DNA of 45,806 nucleotides from contig NZ_PZKG01000028.1 of assembly GCF_003034985.1 (NCBI RefSeq), positions 1 through 45,806 of the forward strand, given 5' to 3'. The notes beneath the pieces are model-generated. The model made no database searches. It was not told the DNA's origin and was given only the letters and a program-made list of their open reading frames with translations. Source of the stretch: Cereibacter changlensis JA139 (GTDB taxonomy: Bacteria > Pseudomonadota > Alphaproteobacteria > Rhodobacterales > Rhodobacteraceae). The position numbers and the translations under genes were made by a program. Within the stretch, counting starts at the first letter, position 1, and each line of letters opens with the position of its first letter. Shown piece after piece: positions 6,790 through 15,243 of this stretch.

Positions 6790-9387
6790 ATGTCCTACGA
6801 TCCCGCCGCAACCGAAGCCAAGTGGCAAGCCGCCTGGGAGGCTGCGGAGGTGTTCCGCGCGCGGCGCGACCCGGCCAAGCCGAAATATTACGTGCTGGAG
6901 ATGTTCCCCTATCCGTCGGGGCGCATCCACATGGGCCATGTGCGCAACTACACCATGGGCGACGTGGTGGCGCGGCAGAAGGCGTCCGCCGGCTATTCCG
7001 TGCTGCATCCGATGGGCTGGGACGCTTTCGGCATGCCGGCCGAGAATGCGGCGATGGAGCGGGGCGGCCATCCGAAGGACTGGACCTACGGCAACATCGA
7101 CGTGATGCGCGATCAGATGAAGCCGCTGGGCCTCTCGATCGACTGGAGCCGCGAATTCGCCACCTGCGACCCGGAATATTACGGCCAGCAGCAGGCGATG
7201 TTCATCGACATGCTGGAGGCGGGGCTGGTCTATCGCAAGAGCGCGGTGGTGAACTGGGACCCGGTCGACATGACCGTGCTGGCGAACGAGCAGGTGATCG
7301 ACGGCAAGGGCTGGCGGTCGAACGCGCCGGTGGTGCGGCGCGAGCTGACGCAGTGGTTCTTCCGGATCTCCGACTATTCCGGGGAATTGCTGGAGGCGCT
7401 GGACGGGCTGAAGGACTGGCCGGAGAAGGTCCGGCTGATGCAGGCCAACTGGATCGGCCGGTCGCGCGGGCTGCAGTTCGCCTTCTCGCTGGTCGATGCG
7501 CCGGAGGGATTCGACCGGCTGGAGGTCTATACCACGCGGCCCGATACGCTTCTGGGGGCGTCCTTCGCCGGGATCTCGCCGGATCATCCGCTGGCCAAGC
7601 ATCTGGAGCGCGACAATCCCGAGATCGCCGAATTCGTCGCCGAATGCCGCCGCATCGGCACCTCGGAGGAGGCGCTGGAGAAGGCCGAGAAGCGCGGCAT
7701 GGATACCGGCATCCGGGTGCGGCATCCGTTCGATACTTCGGTGGAGCTGCCGGTCTATATCGCGAACTTCATCCTGATGGATTACGGCACCGGGGCGATC
7801 TTCGGCTGCCCGGCGCATGACGCGCGCGATTTCGAATTCGCCACGAAATACGGCCTGCCGATCCCGCCGGTCTTCGTCGCCGAGGGCGCCGGGGAAGCGC
7901 CGCTTGCCGAGGCCTATGTGCCGCTGAAATCCGAGAAGGTGCGCTACATCCGCGGCTTCGCGGGGCAGGAAGTGCAGACCGGCGAGGAGGCGGTGAACGC
8001 CGCCATCGAATTCTGCGAGTCGCAGGGCGTGGGCCGGGGCGTCACCAACTACCGCCTGCGCGACTGGGGCATCAGCCGGCAGCGCTACTGGGGCTGCCCG
8101 ATCCCGGTGATCCATTGCGAGACCTGCGGCGTCGTGCCCGAAGCCAAGGAAAACCTGCCGGTCCGCCTGCCCGACGATGTGAGCTTTGACATCCCGGGCA
8201 ACCCGCTCGACCGCCATCCGACCTGGCGCGACTGCACCTGCCCGAAATGCGGCGGCCCGGGGCGGCGCGAGACCGACACGATGGATACCTTCGTCGACTC
8301 GAGCTGGTATTACGCGCGCTTCACCGCGCCGCATGCCGCGACGCCGACCGATGCCGAAGACGCCGATTACTGGATGAACGTCGACCAGTATATCGGCGGG
8401 GTGGAGCATGCGATCCTGCACCTGCTCTACTCGCGCTTCTTCGCCCGGGCGATGCACAAGACCGGGCACCTGCCGGCGAAGGCGATCGAGCCGTTCAACG
8501 CGCTGTTCACCCAGGGGATGGTGACGCACGAGATCTACAAGAAACCTCAGCCTGTTGAATTCACGGCCTACACGGCGAGCGGAGAAAAAGCTGAGTTCAC
8601 GTCTCTCAAAACGCAGTACTATTTCCCCGAAGAGGTGGACCGTGCAACCCGCACCGTTATTTCCACGGGCGAGCCGGTGGAGGTGATCCCCTCGGCCAAG
8701 ATGTCGAAATCGAAGAAGAACGTGGTCGATCCGGTGTCGATCATCCAGTCCTTCGGCGCGGATACCGCGCGCTGGTTCGTCATGTCCGACAGCCCGCCCG
8801 AGCGCGATGTGGAATGGACGGCCTCCGGCGCCGAGGCGGCCTTCAAGCACATGGGCCGGGTCTGGCGTCTGGCCGACGAGATCGGCCGCGCCGATGCCGC
8901 ACCCAATGCCGAGGATACGGTGCTGGAGCGGGCGACGGCGCGGGCCATCGCCGAGGTGACCGCCGGGATCGAAGGCTTCGCCTTCAACAAGGCGGTGGCC
9001 AAGCTTTACGAGTTCACCAACACGCTGAACCGCTCCCCCGCCGGGGCCGCGGCGAAGAAGCAGGCGATGCTGACCATGGCGCAGCTGATGTCGCCGATGG
9101 TGCCGCATCTGGCCGAGGAGATCTGGGCGATGCTGGGCGGGCAGGGGCTGGTGGCGCAGGCCGCCTGGCCCAAGGCCGATCCGGCGCTGCTGGTCGAGGA
9201 CACGGTCACCCTGCCGATCCAGATCAACGGCAAGCGGCGCGCGGAAATCACCGTGCCGAAGGACATGCCGATCGCCGAGGTTGAAAAGCTGGTGCTGGCG
9301 GAGGAGACTGTGGTCAAGGTGCTGGCGGGCAGCGCCCCGAAGAAACTCATCGTCGTGCCGGGGCGCATCGTCAATGTCGTCATCTGA
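6790..9387 (+). CDS. leuS: Leucyl-tRNA synthetase
   Basis: 865 aa, class I synthetase charging tRNA-Leu. The HIGH-type motif is [10 protein letters not shown] (41-50) and the KMSKS loop begins at Lys637 (AKMSKSKKN). Between them lie the editing (CP1) domain, with [11 protein letters not shown] and [17 protein letters not shown], and a four-cysteine zinc-like knuckle (CETCG...CPKCGG). Length is normal for bacterial LeuRS. The stretch 8541-8670, just before KMSKS and where the leucine-specific insertion sits in other LeuRS, has visibly lower GC and A/T-ending codons. The end overlaps lptE by 14 bases. A weak hairpin at 6681-6707 lies in the gap before it. ATG at 6790 fits the family start [13 protein letters not shown]. 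Confidence 0.96.
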   Translation: MSYDPAATEAKWQAAWEAAEVFRARRDPAKPKYYVLEMFPYPSGRIHMGHVRNYTMGDVVARQKASAGYSVLHPMGWDAFGMPAENAAMERGGHPKDWTYGNIDVMRDQMKPLGLSIDWSREFATCDPEYYGQQQAMFIDMLEAGLVYRKSAVVNWDPVDMTVLANEQVIDGKGWRSNAPVVRRELTQWFFRISDYSGELLEALDGLKDWPEKVRLMQANWIGRSRGLQFAFSLVDAPEGFDRLEVYTTRPDTLLGASFAGISPDHPLAKHLERDNPEIAEFVAECRRIGTSEEALEKAEKRGMDTGIRVRHPFDTSVELPVYIANFILMDYGTGAIFGCPAHDARDFEFATKYGLPIPPVFVAEGAGEAPLAEAYVPLKSEKVRYIRGFAGQEVQTGEEAVNAAIEFCESQGVGRGVTNYRLRDWGISRQRYWGCPIPVIHCETCGVVPEAKENLPVRLPDDVSFDIPGNPLDRHPTWRDCTCPKCGGPGRRETDTMDTFVDSSWYYARFTAPHAATPTDAEDADYWMNVDQYIGGVEHAILHLLYSRFFARAMHKTGHLPAKAIEPFNALFTQGMVTHEIYKKPQPVEFTAYTASGEKAEFTSLKTQYYFPEEVDRATRTVISTGEPVEVIPSAKMSKSKKNVVDPVSIIQSFGADTARWFVMSDSPPERDVEWTASGAEAAFKHMGRVWRLADEIGRADAAPNAEDTVLERATARAIAEVTAGIEGFAFNKAVAKLYEFTNTLNRSPAGAAAKKQAMLTMAQLMSPMVPHLAEEIWAMLGGQGLVAQAAWPKADPALLVEDTVTLPIQINGKRRAEITVPKDMPIAEVEKLVLAEETVVKVLAGSAPKKLIVVPGRIVNVVI

Positions 9388-9865
9388 CCGCCGCAGCTTC
9401 CTGCTTCTGACCGCCGGCGCGCTTGCCGCCTGCGGTTTCCAGCCGGCCTATGCGCCGGGTGGCCCGGCGGAGAAGCTGCAAGGCGCGATCCGGGTGAATG
9501 ATCCCGGCGACAAGAACGGTTTCGACCTGGTGGAGCGGCTGGAAGAGCGGATCGGCCGCCCCGACGCGCCGCGCTACGCGCTGAGCTACAGCATCGCCAC
9601 CAATCCGGTGGGAATCGGCGTGACCACGAGCAACTCGATCAACCGCTACAATCTGGTCGGCAGCATCGACTGGGCGGTGACCGAGACCGCCAGCGGCGCC
9701 CGGGTCACCGGCGGCACGGCGCGCAGCTTCACCTCCTATTCCGCCACCGGATCGACCGTCGCACTGATCTCGGCCGAGCAGGACGCGGCCTATCGGCTGA
9801 TGCGCATCCTCGCCGACCAGATTGTTGCCCAACTGATCGCCACCTCCGGGCGCTGGCTCAGATGA
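9374..9865 (+). CDS. lptE: LPS-assembly lipoprotein LptE
   Basis: 163 aa. Signal/lipobox [16 protein letters not shown] puts the lipidated Cys at about residue 20, followed by [10 protein letters not shown], the usual start of alphaproteobacterial LptE. LptE plugs the LptD barrel in the outer membrane and guides LPS to the cell surface. The start ATG (9374) lies inside the end of leuS and the stop overlaps the holA start (ATGA), so the three genes form one operon. The leuS-lptE-holA order is conserved among proteobacteria, which supports the call despite low sequence conservation in this family. Confidence 0.88.
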   Translation: MSSSDRRSFLLLTAGALAACGFQPAYAPGGPAEKLQGAIRVNDPGDKNGFDLVERLEERIGRPDAPRYALSYSIATNPVGIGVTTSNSINRYNLVGSIDWAVTETASGARVTGGTARSFTSYSATGSTVALISAEQDAAYRLMRILADQIVAQLIATSGRWLR

Positions 9866-10860
9866 TCCTGCGCGGCATCGAGGCGACGCGCTATTTCGCG
9901 AAACCCGATCCGGCGAAGACGGGGCTTCTGATCTTCGGCCAGGACGCGATGCGGGTGGCGCTGAAGCGGCAGGAGGTTGTGGCGGCGCTGATCGGCCCGG
10001 AGGGGCCGGCCGAGATGCGGCTGACCCGGCTGCCCGCCGCCGACCTGCGCAAGGACCCCGCCGCCCTGCTGGATGCGCTGACCGCGACCGGCTTCTTTCC
10101 CGGCCCGCGCGTGGTGCTGCTGGAAGAGGCGGGCGATTTCGCCACGGCGACCATCGGCGCGGCGCTGAAGGACTGGCGGCCCGGCGATGCGCAGCTGGTG
10201 GTGACGGCGGGCGGGCTGACCGGAAAATCCTCGCTGAAAAAGCTGTTCGAGGCGCATCCCAACGCCTTCGCCGCCGGGCTCTACGACGATCCGCCGAGCC
10301 GCGAGGAGATCGAGGCGACGCTGAAGGCCTCGGGGCTCAGCGGCATCGACGCGGCGGCGATGGCCGACCTTTCGGCGCTGGCGCGGGATCTCGACCCGGG
10401 CGACTTCCGCCAGACGGTGGAGAAGATCGCGCTCTACAAATGGGGTGATTCCTCGCCGCTCAGCTCGGCCGACGTGGCGGCGCTGGCCCCCGCCTCGATC
10501 GAGGCCGAGGTGGATGATGTGCTGCATGCCGCCGCCGATGGGCGGCGCGACGAGATCGGCCCGCTGATGCGCCGGCTGGAGGCGCAGGGCGCGAGCCCGG
10601 TCACGCTCTGCATCGGGGCGATGCGGCATTTCCGCGCGCTGCATCAGGCGGCGGCCGGTGGCGGCGGCGGGCGCCCCGCCTTCTTCGGCCCGCGCAAGGA
10701 GCAGATGCAGCGCCAGGCGCAGCGCTGGGGCATGTTCCGGCTGGAGCAGGCGCTGGCCTTGCTGCTGGAGACCGACCTGACGCTGCGCTCGGCCAGCCGC
10801 GCGCCGCAGATGGCGCTGATGGAGCGGGCGCTGATCCGGCTGGCCATGCTGCCGCGCTGA
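9862..10860 (+). CDS. holA: DNA polymerase III subunit delta
   Basis: 332 aa. The family layout is visible: N-terminal region with KTGLLIFGQDAMRV, then VVLLEEAGD and LVVTAGGLTGKSSLKK, and a C-terminal helical collar with DVLHAAADGRRDEIGPLMRRLEAQG. HolA is the wrench of the clamp loader and opens the beta sliding clamp for loading onto primed DNA. Length (about 340) is typical. It starts at an ATG overlapping the lptE stop by four bases. An outer-membrane-type gene follows after 129 bases. Confidence 0.92.
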   Translation: MILRGIEATRYFAKPDPAKTGLLIFGQDAMRVALKRQEVVAALIGPEGPAEMRLTRLPAADLRKDPAALLDALTATGFFPGPRVVLLEEAGDFATATIGAALKDWRPGDAQLVVTAGGLTGKSSLKKLFEAHPNAFAAGLYDDPPSREEIEATLKASGLSGIDAAAMADLSALARDLDPGDFRQTVEKIALYKWGDSSPLSSADVAALAPASIEAEVDDVLHAAADGRRDEIGPLMRRLEAQGASPVTLCIGAMRHFRALHQAAAGGGGGRPAFFGPRKEQMQRQAQRWGMFRLEQALALLLETDLTLRSASRAPQMALMERALIRLAMLPR

Positions 10861-10989
10861 GCCGGGCGGAAACGCGCCAATCATGCCGCCGCCCTGCGAC
10901 AGGGGGCCGGGCGGTGAATCTGCAGGGTGATTTGCGAATCGCCCTGTGCTAAACCGAAGATCCAAGACCAAAAAAAGACGGAGCAGTCG

Positions 10990-11700
10990 ATGAACAGGCA
11001 CCTTACCGGGATCGCGCTTGGCGCGTCCCTCGCATTCGCGATTCCGGCCCATGCGGTCGAACTCACCGGCGCCGAAGTGGGCGCCTCGCATTCCTTCTTC
11101 GTCGACGACACCTCGGTGTCGAAGACCACGCTGCAGGGCTCGGCGGAGCTCGGCTTCGGGCCGATGTTCGGGGTGCAGGGCGATCTGGGGATCAACTGGC
11201 TGAACGAGTCGGACGAGACCGCGACCAGCGCCACGCTGCACGGGCTGTACCACGTCAACGACCAGACCTCGCTCGGCCTGTTCTACGGGTCGGACAAGCT
11301 GGATGGCGAGCATCGCGACTATTACGGCTTCGAGGTCGGCCAGAAGGGCCCGAGCTTCGACGTCGAGGCCTATGTTGGCCGCGGCGAGGATTCGGGGCTG
11401 ACCGGCACGATGATGGGCGTCGAGGGTCGTTTCGCCGTTTCCGGCGCCTTCGGTCTGGGCGGCAAGCTGCAGAACGCCGATTTCGACGATGACGCCTCGA
11501 TGACCCGGGTCGGGCTGACCGGCGATTACACCATGCCGAACGGCATGGGGCTGACCGCCGAACTCGGCCGGCTGAACTCGGATGGGCTGGGGGTCGGCGA
11601 CGAGACCTATGTCGGCATCGGCGCCAAGATGAGCTTCGGGCCGAACCAGGGCGTGACCTTCGGCAAGCGCGGGCTGCTGGACGTTCTGCCGGGGCTCTGA
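10990..11700 (+). CDS. Small predicted outer-membrane beta-barrel protein
   Basis: 236 aa with a good signal peptide, MNRHLTGIALGASLAFAIPAHA, cleaved before Val23. The mature part is made of short amphipathic strands with alternating aromatics and Gly turns (ATLHGLYHVNDQTSLGLFYG, HRDYYGFEVGQKGPSFDVEAYVGRG). This suggests an 8-12-strand barrel or porin-like protein. I do not recognise a named family. It does not end in the usual terminal Phe: after YVGIGAKMSFGP there is a tail GLLDVLPGL. ATG at 10990 has GACGGAG upstream. It converges with the flavoprotein gene, with only two bases between the stops. Confidence 0.75.
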   Translation: MNRHLTGIALGASLAFAIPAHAVELTGAEVGASHSFFVDDTSVSKTTLQGSAELGFGPMFGVQGDLGINWLNESDETATSATLHGLYHVNDQTSLGLFYGSDKLDGEHRDYYGFEVGQKGPSFDVEAYVGRGEDSGLTGTMMGVEGRFAVSGAFGLGGKLQNADFDDDASMTRVGLTGDYTMPNGMGLTAELGRLNSDGLGVGDETYVGIGAKMSFGPNQGVTFGKRGLLDVLPGL

Positions 11701-11702
11701 GC

Positions 11703-12851
11703 CTAGAGGCCTGCCGCCGCCCGCCCGGCCCAGCGTCCGCTGGCCAGGCAGGCGGTGAGCAGATAGCCCCCGGTGGGGGCCTCCCAGTCCAGCATCTCGC
11801 CGCAGGCGAAGGTGCCGGGCAGGGCGCGCAGCTCCAGCCCCTCCGTCAGGCTGGCGCGCGTGATGCCGCCGGCGACCGAGATCGCCTCGTCCAGCGGGCG
11901 CGGCCCGGCCAGCGGCACGGGCAGCGCCTTCAGCCGCTGCGCCAGCGCCGCACCTTCGGGCAATGGGCGGGCGAATTCCTGCACCAGCGCCACGGCGACG
12001 GGCGAGAGGCCGAGCTTGCGCAGCCGGTTCGCGGCGCTGTCCTTGGCCTTGCCTTGGGCCAGCCGCGCGGTAAGTTTCGCCTCGGTGAGGTCGGGCAGCA
12101 GGTCGAGACGCAGCGCGGCGCCGTCGCGCAGCTCGCGCGAGACGGCATAGATGCCGCCGCCCTCCAGCCCCCGGGCCGAGACCACGAATTCGCCGCGTTC
12201 GCGCCGGTCGCCTGTGCAGAGCGCGGCGCCCTTCACCGGGTTGCCAAAGTGCCGGGCCATATGCGGCGACCAGTCGACGAGGAAGCCCATGTTGGCCGGT
12301 CGGAACGGCGCGACCCCGACGCCCTTCGCCTCGAGCCAGGGCGCCCAGGCGCCGTCGGAGCCGAGCCGCGACCAGCTGGCCCCGCCGAGCGCCAGCACCG
12401 TCACCCGCGCCTCGATCCGCTGCGGCCCGTCGGGCGTGTCGAAGCCCTCGCCGGTCCAGCGCCAGCGCGGCCGGATCTCCCCCCCCAGCGTCGCCAGCCG
12501 GGCGAGCCAGGCGCGCAGCAGGGGCGAGGCCTTCATCGCCACGGGGAAGACCTTGCCGGAGGAGCCGGTGAAGACCTCCTGCCCCAGGCCGCGGGCCCAG
12601 TCCTGCACCTCCTCCGGGCCGAAGGCGTTGAGCATCGGCCGCAGCCAGTCGGCGGCTTCGAAATAGTGGTCGGCGAAGAGGTCGAGCGGTTCGGCCTTGG
12701 TCAGGTTCAGCCCGGATTTTCCGGCCATCAGCAGCTTGCGCCCGACGCTCGGCTTGCCGTCGCAGACCACCACCCGCCGCCCGGCGCGCGCCAGCTCCTC
12801 GGCCGCCATCAGCCCGGCGGGGCCGGCCCCGATCACCAGCGCATCGATCAT
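11703..12851 (-). CDS. BaiN/HI0933-like FAD-dependent flavoprotein (TIGR03862 type)
   Basis: 382 aa. The N-terminal FAD-binding Rossmann motif is ALVIGAGPAGLMAAEEL (4-20). It is followed by GRKLLMAGKSGLNLTKAEP, the signature of the HI0933/YhiN/BaiN group, and the C-terminal second FAD contact GTFACGEMLDWEAPTGGYLLTACLASG. Members are predicted NAD(P)/FAD oxidoreductases; the physiological substrate is unknown in this branch. Length matches the shorter TIGR03862 subfamily. It overlaps no neighbour, and on the plus strand its end faces the barrel protein. Confidence 0.88.
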   Translation of the reverse strand: MIDALVIGAGPAGLMAAEELARAGRRVVVCDGKPSVGRKLLMAGKSGLNLTKAEPLDLFADHYFEAADWLRPMLNAFGPEEVQDWARGLGQEVFTGSSGKVFPVAMKASPLLRAWLARLATLGGEIRPRWRWTGEGFDTPDGPQRIEARVTVLALGGASWSRLGSDGAWAPWLEAKGVGVAPFRPANMGFLVDWSPHMARHFGNPVKGAALCTGDRRERGEFVVSARGLEGGGIYAVSRELRDGAALRLDLLPDLTEAKLTARLAQGKAKDSAANRLRKLGLSPVAVALVQEFARPLPEGAALAQRLKALPVPLAGPRPLDEAISVAGGITRASLTEGLELRALPGTFACGEMLDWEAPTGGYLLTACLASGRWAGRAAAGL

Positions 12852-12935
12852 CAGCGGCCCTCCTGCATCGCCCCTGCATAGCGGAGCTGCGGCGGCAGGA
12901 AAAGCGGGCCTCAGGAAAGGGGGAGGATTTGGAGA

Positions 12936-13233
12936 TGGTGTCCGCGGCGGGATTCGAACCCACGGCCCCAGGATTCATACCACTTCGACTTTCGCCGCCC
13001 CCCTTTCGGGAGTTCGTGGTCTGGACTGTCCCTTCACCATCGACGCGAACGTCCTTAGGTGCTGCCCGTCCAGTCTCTACACCTTCCCGGCGGGCCGGGC
13101 TTGGCTCGGGATTGGCCTGGCGCCACGGCGCTTTAGCGTTCCCCGACTTTGAGCAGATCCGTTGCGCGGTTTCCCCTCGCAACGCCCAATTACACTAGGA
13201 ATCCTGTGCTCTATCCAGCTGAGCTACGCAGAC
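12936..13233 (-). tRNA. tRNA-Arg(CCU), interrupted by a group I intron
   Basis: Two exons on the minus strand join to a perfect 77-nt tRNA. Exon 1 is 13233-13197 (acceptor GTCTGCG, D-arm, CAGGA anticodon stem, loop TTCCT). Exon 2 is 12975-12936 (AA, stem TCCTG, T-arm GTGGG-TTCGAAT-CCCGC, acceptor CGCGGAC, discriminator A, encoded CCA). The anticodon is CCU, reading AGG arginine codons. The D-loop has GGA, giving the A20 arginine identity base. The 221-nt insert sits between anticodon base 36 and base 37, the site known for the group I intron of Agrobacterium tRNA-Arg(CCU). Without removing the insert the gene would look like a broken tRNA. Confidence 0.93.
12976..13196 (-). ncRNA. Group I intron (IC3-like) in tRNA-Arg(CCU)
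   Basis: 221 nt, no internal ORF. The exon 1 end TTCCT pairs with an internal guide GGGAA (plus-strand 13171-13175), leaving the required U-G wobble at the 5' splice site. The intron ends in G, as group I introns do. The conserved core is visible: R-like segment with GACTG (13071-13075) and S-like segment AAGGGACAGTCC whose CAGTC (13024-13028) pairs with it as P7. It should self-splice using guanosine. Size and insertion site match the family described in alphaproteobacterial tRNA-Arg(CCU). Fine secondary structure was not computed. Confidence 0.9.
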
Positions 13234-13320
13234 ATCATCTCCGGCCCATTGCATAAACCGGATGCCGGCGTTCGGCAACAGGGCAACTGCGCGGCGGGAT
13301 GTCGGGGATGGGGAAGGCAA

Positions 13321-13351
13321 GGGGGAGTGACTTTTGGCCCACCACTCCCCC
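13321..13351. other. Stable hairpin upstream of the tRNA gene
   Basis: GGGGGAGTG (13321-13329) pairs perfectly with CACTCCCCC (13343-13351) around a 13-base loop. No T-run follows on either strand, so a simple terminator is unlikely. It lies about 90 bases upstream of the tRNA 5' end; function not known. Confidence 0.5.
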
Positions 13352-13404
13352 TCTGGTCCGTCGCGTCGTCTTTGGAGAGCTTGCATGACGCGCAGGATGA
13401 GGTC

Positions 13405-13420
13405 GCCACCAGAGGGTGGC
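13405..13420. other. Short hairpin
   Basis: GCCACC-AGAG-GGTGGC, a 6-bp stem directly before the first operator-like site of the LacI-family gene. No T-run follows. Possibly part of the leader; otherwise unexplained. Confidence 0.35.
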
Positions 13421-13421
13421 C

Positions 13422-13433
13422 GTTACCGCTAAC
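13422..13433 (+). promoter_or_regulatory. LacI-type operator candidate, site 1
   Basis: GTTACCGCTAAC is a near-palindrome of the GTTA-N4-TAAC type used by gluconate-repressor-like LacI-family proteins. It lies 80 bases before the LacI-family start codon, suggesting autoregulation. Confidence 0.5.
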
Positions 13434-13467
13434 ATAGCGCGAGATCGGCCCTTGGACAAGCCCCGCC

Positions 13468-13479
13468 TTTGGCGCTAAC
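13468..13479 (+). promoter_or_regulatory. LacI-type operator candidate, site 2
   Basis: TTTGGCGCTAAC shares the right half CGCTAAC with site 1, which lies 46 bases upstream. The left half is degenerate. Two sites within 60 bases would allow looping or cooperative binding by a dimer or tetramer. Confidence 0.4.
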
Positions 13480-13513
13480 AAGAAAATGAACTTGCAGGAA
13501 AGGCCCTTGCCCC

Positions 13514-14542
13514 TTGGCCAAAGACCCCGTCCCCCGCCGCACCCTGACCCTGCGCGACGTGTCCGAAGCCTCGGGCGTCAGCGAGATGACGGTCAGCCGC
13601 GTGCTGCGCAGCCGTGGCGACGTTTCCGTCAGCACGCGCGAGCGGGTGCTGGAGGCGGCGCGGGCGCTTGGCTATGTGCCGAACAAGATCGCCGGGGCGC
13701 TGGCCAGCCAGCGGGTGAACCTCGTTGCGGTCATCATCCCCTCGCTGTCGAACATGGTCTTTCCCGAGGTGATGACCGGGATCTCCGACGTGCTGGAGGA
13801 TACCGGGCTGCAGCCGGTGGTCGGGGTCACCAACTATTCGCCCGAGCGCGAGGAGAAGGTGCTGTACGAGATGCTGTCCTGGCGGCCCTCCGGCGTCATC
13901 ATCGCCGGGTTGGAGCACACGCCGGCGGCGCGGGCCATGCTGCAGAACGCGGGCATCCCGATCGTCGAGGTGATGGACATCGACGGCACGCCGGTGGACA
14001 GCGCCGTCGGCATCTCGCATTTCCGCGCCGGGCGGCACATGGCGGCGGCGATCGTCGCGGCGGGCTATCGCAGGATCGGCTTCCTCGGCACGATGATGCC
14101 GCATGACCACCGCGCGCGGAAGCGGCTGGAGGGCTTCGAGGAGGAGCTGGCGAAATCCGGTCTTGAGGTGCAGGACCGCGAGTTCTACTCCGGCGGCTCG
14201 CAGCTGTTGAAGGGGCGCGAGATGACCGAGGCTATCCTGACCCGCAGCCCGGATCTGGATTTCCTGTATTACTCCAACGACATGATCGCGGCGGGCGGCT
14301 TGCTCTACTGCCTGCACCACGGCATCGACGTGCCGGGCAAGCTGGGCCTCGCCGGGTTCAACGGGGTGGAGCTGCTGGAGGGTCTGCCCTGCCGGCTGGC
14401 GACGATGGACGCCTGCCGCCACGAGATCGGCCGCCGCGCCGCCGAGATCATCGCGGGCCAGCACGAGGCGGGCGCGACCGGCGGCATCATCACCGAGCTG
14501 GAGCCGAAGCTGCAACCGGGCGACACGATCCGGAGCACTTAG
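13514..14542 (+). CDS. LacI/GalR-family transcriptional regulator (GntR-like)
   Basis: 342 aa. The N-terminal LacI helix-turn-helix is TLRDVSEASGVSEMTVSRVLR followed by the hinge YVPNKIAGALASQR. It continues with a periplasmic-binding-protein-like sensor domain (about 65-335). The sensor resembles the gluconate repressor branch (LEDTGLQPVVGVTNYS, EEKVLYEMLSWRPSGVIIAGLEHT), so a sugar acid or central-carbon metabolite is a likely effector; this is inference. No sugar operon adjoins it. Operator-like sites lie upstream at 13422 and 13468, and similar half-sites occur upstream of pckA at 31569-31600. The start codon is an alternative one (TTG, in CCTTGGCC) with AGGAAAGG upstream. It ends overlapping the convergent LysE gene by four bases. 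Confidence 0.87.
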   Translation: MAKDPVPRRTLTLRDVSEASGVSEMTVSRVLRSRGDVSVSTRERVLEAARALGYVPNKIAGALASQRVNLVAVIIPSLSNMVFPEVMTGISDVLEDTGLQPVVGVTNYSPEREEKVLYEMLSWRPSGVIIAGLEHTPAARAMLQNAGIPIVEVMDIDGTPVDSAVGISHFRAGRHMAAAIVAAGYRRIGFLGTMMPHDHRARKRLEGFEEELAKSGLEVQDREFYSGGSQLLKGREMTEAILTRSPDLDFLYYSNDMIAAGGLLYCLHHGIDVPGKLGLAGFNGVELLEGLPCRLATMDACRHEIGRRAAEIIAGQHEAGATGGIITELEPKLQPGDTIRST

Positions 14543-15141
14543 GCGCGTTCCAACGCCAGCCGCGCGCCCAGACCGGCGAAAGAGGCGGCGAAGGCGCGGC
14601 GCAGCCAGGTCATCACCTGCGGGCTGGACAGGATCGCGCGGCGCGAGCTGGCGACCAGCAGCACATAGCCGACGAAGGTGACGAAGGTCATCGCGGTGAA
14701 GACGAGGCCGAGCTCCACCAGCAGTCCCGCGGGACTGCCGGCAGGGATGAACTGCGGAAGGAAGGCGACGAAGAACAGGGGCAGCTTGGGGTTCAGCAGG
14801 TTCAGCAGGACGCCGCGCCAGATGATCCGCCCCGCTGTCCCCGGCTCGGCCGCGTCGATCCGCATCCCGCCGGAGCCCTGCAGCGTGGCCCAGGCCATCC
14901 ACAGCAGATAGGCGACGCCGGCGAATTTCACGAGCTGGAACAGCACCGCGCTGGTGTGCAGCACCGCGGCGAGCCCCGCCATCGCCGCTACCATGTGCAG
15001 CGCCGTGACCAGGGTGCAGCCGAGCGCGGCCAGCACTCCGGCGCGCATTCCGCCGCCCAAGGTCATCGACAGGGTGTAGACCACGCCGATCCCCGGCGAG
15101 ACGCAGACGATGAAGGCGGTCAGCAGGAATTCCGGGCTCAT
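14539..15141 (-). CDS. LysE/RhtB-family exporter
   Basis: 200 aa and about six hydrophobic segments. The family N-terminus FLLTAFIVCVSPGIGVVYTLSMTLGGGMRAG carries the SPG motif, and the mid-region LLNLLNPKLPLFFVAFLPQF is diagnostic for LysE/RhtB. These inner-membrane proteins export amino acids or related metabolites; the substrate here cannot be told. It lies alone on the minus strand, tail-to-tail with the LacI-family gene and 102 bases from the ispH end. Confidence 0.88.
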   Translation of the reverse strand: MSPEFLLTAFIVCVSPGIGVVYTLSMTLGGGMRAGVLAALGCTLVTALHMVAAMAGLAAVLHTSAVLFQLVKFAGVAYLLWMAWATLQGSGGMRIDAAEPGTAGRIIWRGVLLNLLNPKLPLFFVAFLPQFIPAGSPAGLLVELGLVFTAMTFVTFVGYVLLVASSRRAILSSPQVMTWLRRAFAASFAGLGARLALERA

Positions 15142-15243
15142 GTGGCGATCCTCCGGTTATGAGCGGAGGATGCGCGACAAAGGGCCCTTGCGGCAAGGGG
15201 TTTCACCGTCGCATTCGCCGCACTCTCCGAAGGGCCGCTCGGA

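Noticed and set aside
6022-9108. 1028-codon open frame antisense to leuS and the DUF3576 gene
   Set aside because: High GC creates long frames on the opposite strand. The protein is Arg/His/Gly-rich with no fold, and leuS on the plus strand is a complete enzyme.
9790-13182. 1130-codon minus-strand frame across holA, the barrel gene and the flavoprotein
   Set aside because: It is a shadow frame through several real genes and the tRNA intron, with no recognisable domain and no ribosome site.
12936-13233. Broken or pseudo tRNA gene
   Set aside because: The two halves pair perfectly once the 221-nt insert is removed and the insert has group I features, so it is an intron, not a disruption.
13321-13351. 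Rho-independent terminator
   Set aside because: There is no T-run on either strand and no gene ending just before it.
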